From Chloroflexota bacterium (GTDB lineage Bacteria; Chloroflexota; Limnocylindria; Limnocylindrales; CSP1-4), in contig PLOC01000044.1 in NCBI GenBank assembly GCA_003141955.1, positions 1 to 46,154 on the forward strand: a stretch of 46,154 nucleotides of DNA, written 5' to 3'. Positions 1 to 8,718 of the stretch are shown here, in pieces. Under the pieces are notes generated by a model. It worked only from the letters and a program-made list of their open reading frames with translations, made no database searches and was not told the origin of the DNA. Position 1 is the first letter of the stretch, and every line of letters begins with the position of its first letter. The translations under genes and the position numbers were made by a program.

Positions 1-2
1 CC

Positions 3-65
3 GCCGACCAGATCCTGGCCAAGGCGGTCCGCAAGCCGTCATCTACAAGCGAATCGCGACACTAG
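3..65 (+). repeat. Dispersed repeat copy A (possible 3' end of a cut CDS)
   Basis: This stretch closely resembles bases 45293-45354, about three quarters identical with one single-base gap. Frame 3 reads ADQILAKAVRK and then nine residues before a TAG stop at 63-65. The other copy reads ADRILARAVRK. Most differences in the first half are synonymous or Lys/Arg and Gln/Arg swaps, which hints that the sequence was once coding. It may be the last residues of a gene cut off by the window edge or a non-coding dispersed repeat; I cannot decide which. Confidence 0.4.
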
Positions 66-73
66 TAGTGCCC

Positions 74-130
74 GAGCTGAAGTTGGGCAAGCCTGGAGTT
101 GAGCGAGCCTGGAGTTTGGAGTCGGGCAGA
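74..130. repeat. Short-repeat region with a 16-base word found elsewhere
   Basis: Bases 76-91 (gctgaagttgggcaag) occur exactly, in reverse complement, at 25668-25683, and the first 13 bases occur again at 25822-25834. Directly after it the phrase gcctggagtt is repeated in tandem with a spacing of about 16 bases. Nothing here looks coding. Confidence 0.45.
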
Positions 131-167
131 CCTGCGGCGGACCAACTCGCCGCACTCGCCGCCGCCC

Positions 168-1007
168 TCAGCCCATCGCCGAGTTGATCTGGCCCCAGAT
201 CCAGCCGGGGCGCCAGGGAACGTCCGGGCCCAGGAGCATCCGCGGCGCAAGCCAGTTCGGGCGCCAGCCGCGTGCCTCCAGCTCGCGCCAGCCGGCAACG
301 TTCTCGCCTGGAATGCCGGCCCGGGCGAGGCCATCGGGCGGCGCCAGGTGGCGATGCAGGTCGAGCAGGCACAGCCCGTCCTCGAACCCCGGCGCGACTA
401 TGGCGGCAAAGGCCCGGTCTGAGGGGAGCAGGAAGCCGCGCAGGCCCGTCGCGTCGTCGAGCACCCAGCCGCCCGCCTTCGCCAGCTCGGCCAGCACGGC
501 GTGCCGGTCTTCCGCCGTGGCGAGCCTGTCGAGCTCGAGAACGCCCGGCAGATCCTCGGGCATCATCGGCCGAAGGCGCGCACCGGCCGGAGGCTCGGGT
601 TCGCGACTCAGGTGATCGGCGTCCATCTCGTGGTAGTGGGTCACCAGCCGAAAGCCCAGTCGCTCGTACAGCGGCCGGCCCGCGTCAGTGGCCACGAGAG
701 ACAGCGTCTGGCAGCCAGCGCCCCGAAGCCTCCGGCACAACTCCTCCGTCATGGCCCGTCCGTACCCGCGGCCGCGCATCGGCTCGTCCACCACCACTGC
801 TCCGAGCCACCCAACGGCGCCGCTCGCGGTCGCCAGGCCGGTCGCGACGACCCTGCCGTCGATCGTGCCCACCAGCGGCTGGCAGGAGGGCGTGCGAAGA
901 ACGACGGCATAGAAGTGGCGCCGATCGCGCCAGCCCTGAGCAAGCGCCAGGGCCACGGCCGCGTCGACGTCGGCTGGTGTCATGGCTCGGATCTCGAATG
1001 CGGCCAT
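168..1007 (-). CDS. GNAT-family N-acetyltransferase with two GNAT-like halves
   Basis: A 279-residue protein. The N-terminal half (about residues 1-130) is a GNAT domain: it opens with FEIRAMTPADVDAAVALA, and the acetyl-CoA pyrophosphate-binding loop is VVDEPMRGRGYGRAMTEELC (Q/RxxGxG/A type), followed by the usual ending YERLGFRLVTHYHEM. The second half (LRPMMPEDLPGVLELDRLA onward) restarts like another GNAT fold but has no recognisable CoA loop, so it is probably a degenerate second domain that helps shape the substrate pocket. The substrate is unknown. The start ATG has a GAGGGG-like ribosome site just upstream. It stands alone, divergent from gatC. The family call is solid; the function is not predictable. 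Confidence 0.85.
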   Translation of the reverse strand: MAAFEIRAMTPADVDAAVALALAQGWRDRRHFYAVVLRTPSCQPLVGTIDGRVVATGLATASGAVGWLGAVVVDEPMRGRGYGRAMTEELCRRLRGAGCQTLSLVATDAGRPLYERLGFRLVTHYHEMDADHLSREPEPPAGARLRPMMPEDLPGVLELDRLATAEDRHAVLAELAKAGGWVLDDATGLRGFLLPSDRAFAAIVAPGFEDGLCLLDLHRHLAPPDGLARAGIPGENVAGWRELEARGWRPNWLAPRMLLGPDVPWRPGWIWGQINSAMG

Positions 1008-1122
1008 CGGTCCCCTCGGGTTCGGGCTCAGGAGGGCATAACTGTACGACGCGCGTAAGCGAGAGCAGGGAGGGACCGGGTCGCCCGCCGGCCGCAGGTC
1101 GCCCCGGTGGGGTCCTGTCCAG

Positions 1123-1128
1123 TATCAT
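1123..1128 (+). promoter_or_regulatory. -10-like element of gatC (probable leaderless start)
   Basis: TATCAT lies 7 bases before the gatC ATG and no Shine-Dalgarno is present between them, so transcription would start at or next to the start codon. The same arrangement precedes dnaE, mutM and both C39 peptidases. Confidence 0.4.
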
Positions 1129-1135
1129 CCCGCGC

Positions 1136-1444
1136 ATGGCGACACTGTCCCGTGCCGACGTCGAGCACGTAGCCCATCTGGCGCGCCTCGGTCTGACCGA
1201 GGAGGAGCTGGCGCGCCTGGAAGGGCAGCTCAACCACATCCTCGACCAGTACACCATCCTCACCAAGCTCGACACGGAGCACATCCCGCCGACGGCGCAG
1301 ACGATCGAGCTGGCGAACATCCTGCGCGACGACGCCGTCGCGCCTTCGCTCACGACGGACGAGGCCCTGTCCAACGCTCCCGAGCGGAGCGGCGACCACT
1401 TCGTCGTGCCGGCGATCCTCGGCGGCGGCGAGGGGGGCGCCTAG
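1136..1444 (+). CDS. gatC: Asp-tRNA(Asn)/Glu-tRNA(Gln) amidotransferase subunit C
   Basis: A 102-residue protein matching GatC in length and sequence: an N-terminal helix with LSRADVEHVAHLARLGLTEE, then LEGQLNHILDQYTIL, and the C-terminal FVVPAIL. GatC wraps round GatA and GatB and stabilises the GatCAB complex, which converts Glu-tRNA(Gln) or Asp-tRNA(Asn) to the amidated form in the cytoplasm. The ATG at 1136 is chosen because the conserved region begins directly after it and a -10-like hexamer lies 7 bases upstream. gatA follows after 3 bases. It is the first gene of the operon. Confidence 0.95.
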   Translation: MATLSRADVEHVAHLARLGLTEEELARLEGQLNHILDQYTILTKLDTEHIPPTAQTIELANILRDDAVAPSLTTDEALSNAPERSGDHFVVPAILGGGEGGA

Positions 1445-1447
1445 CCC

Positions 1448-3061
1448 GTGGCCGATCTCACGCGCCTCCACGCCCACGAGATGTCGCGCCTGCTGCGGGC
1501 CGGCGAGATCAGCTCCCGCGCCCTGATCGAGGCCCACCTGGCGGCGGCCGAGCGGCAGAACCACGCGCTCAACGCCTGGCTGGTGATCTATCGCGCCGAT
1601 GCGCTGGCCGGGGCCGACGTCGCAGACCGGCGCCTGGCCGAAGCGCGCCGCACCGGCCCCGCCGCTCTGGCCGCCCTCCATCCGTTGTGTGGCGTGCCGG
1701 TGGGGCTGAAGGACCTCGTCTCCGTCAAGGGCGGCCAGGCCACGGCCGGCTCCAAGATCCTCGCCGGCTACATCGCCCCATTCGACTCCACGGTTACCGC
1801 GCGTCTGCGGGCCGCCGGTGCGGTGATCCTGGGCAAGACCAACATGGACGAGTTCGCCATGGGCTCGTCGACCGAGCATTCCGCGTACGGCCCGACCGCC
1901 AATCCGTGGGACCTGACCCGCGTCCCCGGCGGCAGCTCAGGCGGTTCGGCCGCGGCGGTGGCCGCCTTCCACACCCCGCTGGCCATCGGCACGGACACGG
2001 GCGGCAGCGTCCGCCAGCCCGCTTCGATGTGCGGCATTGTCGGGCTCAGGCCCACCTACGGCCGCGTCAGCCGGTTCGGCATCGTCGCCTTCGCCAGCTC
2101 GCTGGACCAGATCGGGCCGTTCGCCCGCGACTCCCGCGACGCCGCCACTCTCCTCCACGCCGTCTCGGGCCACGACCGACGCGACGCCACGTCCGCGCCC
2201 ATTCCTGTTCCGCCGGAGCTTCTCAGCCTCCCCGCCACCGACGACGAAGCCGCCGCGTACCTCCGGGGACGCCGCCTCGCGCTCCCCACGGAGTACTTCG
2301 TCGAGGGCATGGAGCCCGGCGTCGCCGCCCGCGTCGGCGAGGCGGTGGCGGCCATGGAAGCCGCCGGCGCGAAGGTCGAGGAAGTCTCGCTGCCGCACAC
2401 GGACTACGGCCTGGCCACGTATTACATCATCGCCCCCGCCGAGTGCAGCTCCAACCTGGCTCGCTACGACGGCGTGAAGTACGGGTTCGCCGATAGAAGC
2501 TCGGGAGAGTTCATCGCCGACTACCTCCGTACGAGAGGCGCCGGTTTCGGGCCCGAGGTGAAGCGCCGGATCATGCTCGGCACCTACGCCCTCTCGGCCG
2601 GCTACTACGACGCCTACTACCTGAAGGCGCAGAAGGTGCGGACCCTCATCAAGGCGGATTTCGACGCGGTCTGGGCGGCCGGCTTCGACGCGATCTGCGC
2701 GCCGACCAGCCCCACCGTCGCATTCCCTCTGGGTGCCAGGACGGAGGATCCGGTGGCCATGTACCTCTCGGACGCCTGCACCCTGCCGGCAAACATGGCC
2801 GGCCTTCCGGGGATGTCGATCCCGGCCGGTCTCTCGGACGGTCTCCCGGTCGGCCTGCAGGTGATCGGGGCGCCGTGGAGCGAGCTGTCTATGCTTCGGC
2901 TGGCCCGTGCGTACGAGGCGATCACGGCCAGAGCAACCTGGCGGGCCATCGAGCCCGCCGACCTGCACCTGACCGACGATCCGACAACGCCCAGCCCGGC
3001 CGAGCGGAAGACGCGCCGCATGCAAGGCGCCTCCGCCAAGGGTTCGGGCGGCCAAGCCTGA
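1448..3061 (+). CDS. gatA: Asp-tRNA(Asn)/Glu-tRNA(Gln) amidotransferase subunit A
   Basis: A 537-residue amidase-signature protein starting at GTG. It hydrolyses glutamine and passes ammonia to GatB. The Ser-cisSer-Lys triad is visible: the Lys in [15 protein letters not shown], then [15 protein letters not shown], then the nucleophile region [19 protein letters not shown]. The signature [20 protein letters not shown] is intact, and so is the C-terminal [16 protein letters not shown]. It is about 40 residues longer than typical GatA because of a charged, low-complexity C-terminus. It sits between gatC (3 bases) and an aminotransferase gene (10 bases), so it is very likely co-transcribed with both. 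Confidence 0.96.
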   Translation: MADLTRLHAHEMSRLLRAGEISSRALIEAHLAAAERQNHALNAWLVIYRADALAGADVADRRLAEARRTGPAALAALHPLCGVPVGLKDLVSVKGGQATAGSKILAGYIAPFDSTVTARLRAAGAVILGKTNMDEFAMGSSTEHSAYGPTANPWDLTRVPGGSSGGSAAAVAAFHTPLAIGTDTGGSVRQPASMCGIVGLRPTYGRVSRFGIVAFASSLDQIGPFARDSRDAATLLHAVSGHDRRDATSAPIPVPPELLSLPATDDEAAAYLRGRRLALPTEYFVEGMEPGVAARVGEAVAAMEAAGAKVEEVSLPHTDYGLATYYIIAPAECSSNLARYDGVKYGFADRSSGEFIADYLRTRGAGFGPEVKRRIMLGTYALSAGYYDAYYLKAQKVRTLIKADFDAVWAAGFDAICAPTSPTVAFPLGARTEDPVAMYLSDACTLPANMAGLPGMSIPAGLSDGLPVGLQVIGAPWSELSMLRLARAYEAITARATWRAIEPADLHLTDDPTTPSPAERKTRRMQGASAKGSGGQA

Positions 3062-3071
3062 GGACGCACCG

Positions 3072-4334
3072 ATGACCACCCCGACGACCCGCCCCAGCAA
3101 CCGTCTCACCACCGATCCGTCGATCCTGAACTCCGAGTCGGAACCGGAGCGCCCGCCGCTCTCGACGCGCGTTCTGGCGCGCCGGGTCGACGAGGTTCCG
3201 CGCTCGGGCATCCGCCGCTTCTTCGACATCCTGGCGACGATGACCGACGTGATCAGCCTGGGCGTCGGCGAGCCCGACTTCGACACGCCGCCGCAGGTGA
3301 TCGAGGCCGGCCGGCACAGCCTGGCCTCCGGCCGAACTCACTACGCCAGCAACTACGGCACCATCGAGCTGCGTCGCGCTCTGGCGCACCACCTCGAGCG
3401 CCTGTACGGCGTTCGGTACGACCCTACCGAGGAGATCCTGATCACGATCGGCGCCTCCGAAGCGCTGGACGTGGCGGTCCGCGCGACCCTCGACCCGGGC
3501 GACGAAGTGGTGATGCACGAGCCCTCGTACGTCTCCTATCGGCCGGCTGTCATCTTCGCCGGCGGCGTGCCGGTGGGCGTGCCGACGACCCTGGAGGAGG
3601 ACTTCGCCCTGGATCCGGCCAGGGTCGAGGCGGCCATCACTCCGCGGACCAAGGCCATCCTGCTCAACTACCCCTGCAACCCCACCGGCGCCGTGCTGCC
3701 GCCCGAGGTTCAAGACGAGATCGCCCGTATCGCCGTTCGCCACGACCTGCTCGTCTACAGCGACGAGATCTACGACCGGCTGGTCTACGGCGGCTATCAG
3801 ATGCGGACGATGGGCGGGCTGCCGGGCATGCGCCGTCGAACCGTTCTGATGGGCGGCTTCTCGAAGGCGTACGCCATGACCGGCTGGCGGATCGGCTACA
3901 TCTGCGCCCCATCGGAGATCCTGGAAGGGATTCTCAAGGTCCACCAGTACGTGATCATGTCCGCCCCCACTGTGGCCCAGGACGCGGCGCTGGAGGCGCT
4001 CAAGACCGGCGAGCCCGATATCGCCCGGATGGTCGGCCAGTACGACCGGCGGCGGCGAATGCTGGTCGACGGCTTCAACGCTATCGGCCTGCGCTGCTTC
4101 GAGCCGCTGGGCGCCTTCTATGCCTTCCCGCAGATCTCCTCCACAGGCCTCACGAGCGATGCCTTCGCCGAGGAGCTGCTCCGCGAGGAGTCCGTCGCCG
4201 TGGTGCCCGGCAGCGCCTTCGGCGAGGCGGGCGAGGGCCACGTCCGCTGCTGCTACGCGACCAGCGAGGCGGAGTTGCGCGAGGCGCTCGTCCGCATCGA
4301 GCACTTCGTCAAGCGTCGTAGGGGTGAGGCGTGA
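3072..4334 (+). CDS. PLP-dependent class I/II aminotransferase (aspartate-type)
   Basis: A 420-residue fold-type I aminotransferase. Visible landmarks are the substrate region SLGVGEPDFDTP, the PLP-contacting LNYPCNPTGAVLP (Asn), YSDEIYDRLVYGG (Asp and Tyr), the Schiff-base lysine in GGFSKAYAMTGWRIGYI, and the carboxylate-binding Arg in GHVRCCYATSEAEL. The first 30 residues are a variable tail; there is no signal peptide. Members of this group act on aspartate, alanine or aromatic amino acids, and the sequence alone does not say which. The gene lies inside the gatCAB operon: 10 bases after gatA and overlapping gatB by 4 bases (GTGA). Translational coupling with gatB is likely, which would suit a role in Asp/Glu supply, but that link is inference. 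Confidence 0.92.
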   Translation: MTTPTTRPSNRLTTDPSILNSESEPERPPLSTRVLARRVDEVPRSGIRRFFDILATMTDVISLGVGEPDFDTPPQVIEAGRHSLASGRTHYASNYGTIELRRALAHHLERLYGVRYDPTEEILITIGASEALDVAVRATLDPGDEVVMHEPSYVSYRPAVIFAGGVPVGVPTTLEEDFALDPARVEAAITPRTKAILLNYPCNPTGAVLPPEVQDEIARIAVRHDLLVYSDEIYDRLVYGGYQMRTMGGLPGMRRRTVLMGGFSKAYAMTGWRIGYICAPSEILEGILKVHQYVIMSAPTVAQDAALEALKTGEPDIARMVGQYDRRRRMLVDGFNAIGLRCFEPLGAFYAFPQISSTGLTSDAFAEELLREESVAVVPGSAFGEAGEGHVRCCYATSEAELREALVRIEHFVKRRRGEA

Positions 4335-5815
4335 CGACCGAGCCGGTCGTCGACGGCAGGAGCGCGGCGCTGGAGCGCTACGAGGCCGTCATCGGCATCG
4401 AGATCCACTGCCAGCTCAAGACCGTCAGCAAGATGTTCTGCGGCTGCTCCACCGCGATCGACGGGGCAGCCCCGAACAGCCACTGCTGCCCGGTCTGCCT
4501 GGGCCTGCCGGGCGTCCTGCCGACGATCAACAAGGCGGCGGTCGAATACGTCATCGCCACCGGCTTCGCGATCGAGGCGGCGGTCGCCCCCACGACCCGC
4601 TGGGATCGCAAGAACTATTTCTATCCGGACCTGCCCAAGGGCTACCAGATCAGCCAGTACCAGTTGCCCCTGGCCGCCAACGGCCGGCTCACCTTCGACA
4701 CGAGCGAGGGCCCGTTCACGGTTCGGGTCCGGCGCGCTCACCTCGAGGAGGACACCGGCCGGCTGATCCACGACGAGCTGGGCGGGCGGCGGGTCAGCCT
4801 GATCGACTTCAACCGATCGGGCATGCCGCTGATGGAGATCGTGACCGAGCCCGACATCCGGACGGCCGAACAGGCCCGCCGCTATGCCGAGGAGCTGCGC
4901 CTGCTGATACGGGCGATCGGCGCCTCGGACGCGGAGATGGAGAACGGCCAGATGCGGGTCGAAGCCAACGTCTCGATCCGGCCGCGCGGCCGGGAGGCAT
5001 TCGGGACCCGGATCGAAGTGAAGAACATGAACTCGATGCGGGCCGTGGAGCGGGCGATCGCGTACGAGATAGAGCGGCAGGCGGTCGCGATCGACGCCGG
5101 CGAGACGATCCACATGGAGACTCGCGGCTGGGACGAGGCCCGCCAGTCGACCTACCACATGCGGCCCAAGGAAGAGGAGAACGACTACCGCTACTTCCCG
5201 GAGCCCGACCTGCCGCCGCTGCTCACTTCGCCCGAATGGCTGGCCGAGATCAAGGCCCGCCTGCCGGAGCTGCCGGCGGCGCGGCGCGCGCGCTACCGCG
5301 AGGTCTTCGGCCTGTCATCGTACGACGCCGACGTCCTGGTCAACGACGCGGCGGCTACGTCGCTCTTCGAGGCCACTCTGGAGGCCGGTCCCGGCCTTTC
5401 GCCCAAGCACGTAGCCAACTGGGTGACCGGCGAGTACCTGCGGCTGGCTAAGGCTGCAGGCAATGGCGGCCTGGTCGTGGCGCCGGAGATGGCAGTCCTC
5501 GTCAAGCTGGTCGCGGACGGGATCATTTCGGGCACAAATGCCAAGGAGGTTCTCGCCGAGCAATTCGCCACTGGCAGGAGCGTGTCCTCGATCGTTGCGG
5601 CACGTGGGTTCGAGCAGATTTCGGATGCCGGTGCGCTGGGCGCCGCGATCGACACCGTTCTCGCCGCCAACCCGGCTGCCGTGGCTGATTACCGAGCCGG
5701 CAGGGCCGCGGCCGTCGGCTTCCTCGTCGGCCAGGTCATGAAGGCGACGCGCGGGCAGGCGAATGCGGTCATGGTGCAGACGGCGCTGCGCGAGCGGCTG
5801 GGCAAGGCCGAGTAG
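4331..5815 (+). CDS. gatB: Asp-tRNA(Asn)/Glu-tRNA(Gln) amidotransferase subunit B
   Basis: A 494-residue GatB. The N-terminal cradle domain begins YEAVIGIEIHCQLKT. The zinc-site cysteines are present in MFCGCST and CCPVCLGLPGVLP, and YFYPDLPKGYQISQY and DFNRSGMPLMEIVTEPD are hallmark GatB blocks. The C-terminal YqeY-like tail domain runs from about residue 350 to the end. GatB phosphorylates the mischarged tRNA and receives ammonia from GatA. The GTG start overlaps the aminotransferase stop, so the genes are coupled. Length and motifs are normal. Confidence 0.96.
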   Translation: MTTEPVVDGRSAALERYEAVIGIEIHCQLKTVSKMFCGCSTAIDGAAPNSHCCPVCLGLPGVLPTINKAAVEYVIATGFAIEAAVAPTTRWDRKNYFYPDLPKGYQISQYQLPLAANGRLTFDTSEGPFTVRVRRAHLEEDTGRLIHDELGGRRVSLIDFNRSGMPLMEIVTEPDIRTAEQARRYAEELRLLIRAIGASDAEMENGQMRVEANVSIRPRGREAFGTRIEVKNMNSMRAVERAIAYEIERQAVAIDAGETIHMETRGWDEARQSTYHMRPKEEENDYRYFPEPDLPPLLTSPEWLAEIKARLPELPAARRARYREVFGLSSYDADVLVNDAAATSLFEATLEAGPGLSPKHVANWVTGEYLRLAKAAGNGGLVVAPEMAVLVKLVADGIISGTNAKEVLAEQFATGRSVSSIVAARGFEQISDAGALGAAIDTVLAANPAAVADYRAGRAAAVGFLVGQVMKATRGQANAVMVQTALRERLGKAE

Positions 5816-5834
5816 GACCGGCGGAGGAGCGCGA

Positions 5835-6110
5835 ATGGGACTGATCAACCTGATCTGCTGGGCTGTCGGAGTCCTTCTCGTCGTCGTTGGCTACACCCGC
5901 GCCCGCGGCCCGTGGCGCCGCTACCAGGCCCTCAGGGAGCAAGAGGCGAACATCGCCCGCTACGAGGGCTGGCGAGGTACGCGCCTCCGCGACGACAGCT
6001 CCAGCGCCGCCGACCTCATGGCCCAGGTGCTGCGCCGCCAGGCCCAGATCGGCGGTCTGGTGGCCGTGGCCGGCTTCGTCCTGGTCTTCGTGGGCTTCGC
6101 GGTCCGGTAG
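5835..6110 (+). CDS. Small two-helix membrane protein
   Basis: A 91-residue protein of unknown function. Residues about 4-22 (INLICWAVGVLLVVVGYTRA) and 72-90 (IGGLVAVAGFVLVFVGFAV) are hydrophobic and would span the membrane. The charged middle (RRYQALREQEANIARYEGW) may form an amphipathic helix. A strong GGAGGAG ribosome site lies 4-6 bases before the ATG, and the gene begins 19 bases after gatB, so it is probably the last gene of the operon. I recognise no family. Confidence 0.75.
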   Translation: MGLINLICWAVGVLLVVVGYTRARGPWRRYQALREQEANIARYEGWRGTRLRDDSSSAADLMAQVLRRQAQIGGLVAVAGFVLVFVGFAVR

Positions 6111-6143
6111 GCCCGGAGCGGCGCGGCGCGGGGGCGGGCGGCG

Positions 6144-6240
6144 CGGGAACCGGAAAGCCACACGTGCTTCGGGCCGCGCCCGATCACCGCCGATGTCGTC
6201 TTCGATGTGAGCGGCTACTTTCAGATGCCTGGAACCACGG
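6144..6240 (+). pseudogene. Possible remnant of a secreted surface-repeat protein
   Basis: One forward frame here reads PITADVVFDVSGYFQMPG. The phrase DVSGYF, preceded by a V-V/V-I pair, is typical of the end of a beta-rich repeat in secreted surface proteins (the 'VIVDVxGYF' type). No start, signal peptide or further repeats surround it, and the frame runs out at a TGA near 6379. I read it as a gene relic or chance. The rest of 6111-6417 shows nothing I can name. Confidence 0.22.
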
Positions 6241-6417
6241 CCTTCAGATGTGCAATGCTACGCTCTACATCTGGGCGGGCGCAGTCCGGGGTGGCGGCGC
6301 CTCGCCCATCTTTGCGCAGCCGTAGCATGAGAGGCGACGACGGCGCGAAGCTCACGGATCTCGGACGGGGTGGATCGATGTGATGCCGTCGAGCGCGGCT
6401 GAGCGAAATGATCCTCG

Positions 6418-8049
6418 GTGGACTCGACAGCCGGCCTGGGGCAGCAGAACGAGATGATGTCAGCGCCTTTAGGTGGGGACATCAGTGAGCGAGCGGCTGA
6501 CCCGGGCTTGGGCCAGGACCGCAGGTTTGCCGTGTTCGCGGTCGCGTGCGCCGCCGCCACGCTCGTCATGTGTCTCGCGGACACCGTGGGGGCTCCGCCG
6601 GCCCAGCGCCCGGGGCAGGCTGCTGTCACGGCGCTGCTGGGAGCGACGGTCCTGGCCGGAGTCTGGTTCCTGAGGCGCGGCTTCACGCCGCGGATACTCA
6701 TGGCGGCCGGAGCCACGCTGATGGTGCTCGGAGTGGCGGCCGGGGTATGGCTGCCGGACAGCCTCGATGCCGCCCTGGTCCTGCCACTGGCCGGCGCCGT
6801 GCTGGCCCTGCCCGCGGTGCGTGGGCGACCGTTGCTCATCCTGTTGGCCGTTGCGTTTGGGGCGAGCATGGTCGGCGAGACGGTCGGAACCGTCGGCACG
6901 GGAACGGACGGATCTGGTTTGCCCCCCGACAGCCTGCGGTCGATTCTCGAGTCGGGGGTCATGCTGGCCTTCACGTTTGGCCTGCTGTGGTGGGTCGGTG
7001 ACCGCTGGTGGAGGGCGGACGAACAGGCCCGGCGGGCCCTGGCGAGCCAGCGCCGACTGCTCGAGGTCAACGAGCGTCTCCTCTCGACGCTCGATCCGCA
7101 GGGCGTCTTCGACCTCATCGCGGACTCGCTCAAATCCGTGGTGGCCTATGACAACCTGACGATCTATCGCGTGGACCGATCCGTCGGCGTCCTCCGCCCC
7201 GTCCTCGCGCGCGATCGCTTTGCGCAGCTCATCATCGAGTCAACGTTTCCGATCGACCTCGGGCTCACGGGCTGGGTCGTCGCCCACGGCGCGGCAGAAT
7301 GTGTGAACGACACGCTCCACGATCCGCGTGTCCACACCATTCCGGGCACTCCGAACGAAGCTGAGGCTCTTATCGTGGTGCCGCTCCTGGTCGGCGGCGA
7401 GGTCGCGGGGACCCTGAACGTGGGCCGCATGGGTGAAGAGGAGGCCCATTTCAGCGACGGGGAGTTCGAACTTGCGCGCCTCTTCGCGGGTCAGGCGTCG
7501 ATCGCCCTGCGGAATGCCGAGATGCTGCGTGCCGTCGCCACTCGGGCCGAGACGGACGCTCTTACGGGGCTGCGAAACCGCGGCGCGTTCGATGACCGGC
7601 TGGCGGCGCTGATGGCCGATCCGGGCGTTCAGCCGCTGGTCTTGGTCATGCTCGACCTGGACGGGTTCCACGACTACAACAACGTGCATGGGCACCCGGC
7701 CGGCGACGCACTCCTCCAGGCCGCCGCCGCGGCCATCACGGCATCCGTCCGCGAGGGCGACCTCTGCTTCCGCTACGGGGGCGACGAGTTTGCACTGCTG
7801 CTCCCAGGCACCGATGAGGAGAGCGCCACGCAAATCGCCGAGCGGGTCCGCCTGGCCATCGCCGCGGTGGACACCGGCGGCGCTCCAGGAGTCACTGCCA
7901 GTGTCGGGCTCGGGACCTCGCCTCGGGATGCCCAGTCGGCCGGCGCCCTGGTCGCAGCCACGGATTCCGCGCTGTATCGGGCGAAGGGATCGGGCGGCAA
8001 CTTCGTCGAAACGTGGAGTCGAATCAGCGCCGCGACTGGGGGCCTGTGA
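6418..8049 (+). CDS. Membrane-anchored GAF-GGDEF diguanylate cyclase
   Basis: A 543-residue signalling protein that should make cyclic di-GMP from two GTP. Residues about 37-185 hold five or six hydrophobic segments (a membrane sensor region of MASE type). A linker helix (QARRALASQRRLLEVNERLL) leads to a GAF domain (about 215-365, starting LDPQGVFDLIADSL). The GGDEF domain (about 375-535) opens with DALTGLRNRGAFDDRL and has an intact active site RYGGDEFALL. RxxD (REGD) lies exactly five residues before GGDEF, the product-inhibition I-site. The start is uncertain: the GTG at 6418 or an ATG at 6454. No EAL or HD-GYP partner is in the window. Confidence 0.93.
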   Translation: MDSTAGLGQQNEMMSAPLGGDISERAADPGLGQDRRFAVFAVACAAATLVMCLADTVGAPPAQRPGQAAVTALLGATVLAGVWFLRRGFTPRILMAAGATLMVLGVAAGVWLPDSLDAALVLPLAGAVLALPAVRGRPLLILLAVAFGASMVGETVGTVGTGTDGSGLPPDSLRSILESGVMLAFTFGLLWWVGDRWWRADEQARRALASQRRLLEVNERLLSTLDPQGVFDLIADSLKSVVAYDNLTIYRVDRSVGVLRPVLARDRFAQLIIESTFPIDLGLTGWVVAHGAAECVNDTLHDPRVHTIPGTPNEAEALIVVPLLVGGEVAGTLNVGRMGEEEAHFSDGEFELARLFAGQASIALRNAEMLRAVATRAETDALTGLRNRGAFDDRLAALMADPGVQPLVLVMLDLDGFHDYNNVHGHPAGDALLQAAAAAITASVREGDLCFRYGGDEFALLLPGTDEESATQIAERVRLAIAAVDTGGAPGVTASVGLGTSPRDAQSAGALVAATDSALYRAKGSGGNFVETWSRISAATGGL

Positions 8050-8206
8050 GGTCGCGCTTCCAAGCGCCGCTGAGTACGGCGCACGTACCGCCCAACGATG
8101 GCCCGAAGGCGCATCCCTCCAGTAGATCGGTGGAGTGAGGCCCGGTTGGAATGGACGCTGGCAGAATGCCAGTGGTCGCTTGCTGCGGCGGCGCAGGCGG
8201 CGTTGC
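8050..8206. other. Convergent intergenic gap
   Basis: This is the gap between the convergent cyclase and CoA-binding genes. I see no RNA gene and no clear terminator hairpin in it. Confidence 0.4.
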
Positions 8207-8704
8207 TCAGCTGCGCGGCATCCTCCGCAGCTCGATGGCGGTGCAGCGGTCCATGACGACCGCCAGGCCGCCCGCGGCGGCGATGCGGGCACTCTCCCAG
8301 TTCACGACGTCGAGCTGGAGCCACAGCGCGCGGGCTCCTACGGCGACGGCGTCGCGGGCGATCTCCTCGGTCAGCTCGGCCCGGCGGAAGACGTCGACGA
8401 TGTCGATGGGACCGCCAGCGGCGGCCTCGGCGAGGGTGGCGACGGCGGGCACGCCCAGGACAACGGTTTCGTTCGGGTTGACGGGCACGCACTGATAGCC
8501 TGCGGCGAGCAGCGTCCGGAAGACCCCGAACGACGGCCTGGCCGGGTTGGAGGAGGCGCCCACGACGGCGATGCGTCGGGCGGATCCGAGCAGGTCCAGG
8601 ATGCCCTGGTCGTCCAGTAGTGGCACCGTGTCCCGGCCCGGTCGGTCGCCCGTGGGCTGGCCTGGCGAGGACGTGTGGCTCGGATTCGGCCGGCCGGTCG
8701 TCAT
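8207..8704 (-). CDS. CoA-binding domain protein (YccU type)
   Basis: A 165-residue protein with a single Rossmann-like CoA_binding domain. After about 30 disordered residues comes ILDLLGSARRIAVVGASSNPARPSFGV, the nucleotide-binding loop of this family. Then VPVNPNETVVLGVPAVATLAE, IDIVDVFRRAELTEEIARDAV and ALWLQLDVVN follow in the usual order. Such proteins resemble the N-terminal domain of acyl-CoA synthetase (ADP-forming) subunits but act alone, with unknown function. The conserved region ends with MDRCTAIE. The next reverse gene upstream is the BMP lipoprotein, 14 bases away, so the two are probably co-transcribed. Confidence 0.9.
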   Translation of the reverse strand: MTTGRPNPSHTSSPGQPTGDRPGRDTVPLLDDQGILDLLGSARRIAVVGASSNPARPSFGVFRTLLAAGYQCVPVNPNETVVLGVPAVATLAEAAAGGPIDIVDVFRRAELTEEIARDAVAVGARALWLQLDVVNWESARIAAAGGLAVVMDRCTAIELRRMPRS

Positions 8705-8718
8705 GGGGCTCTTTCGCG

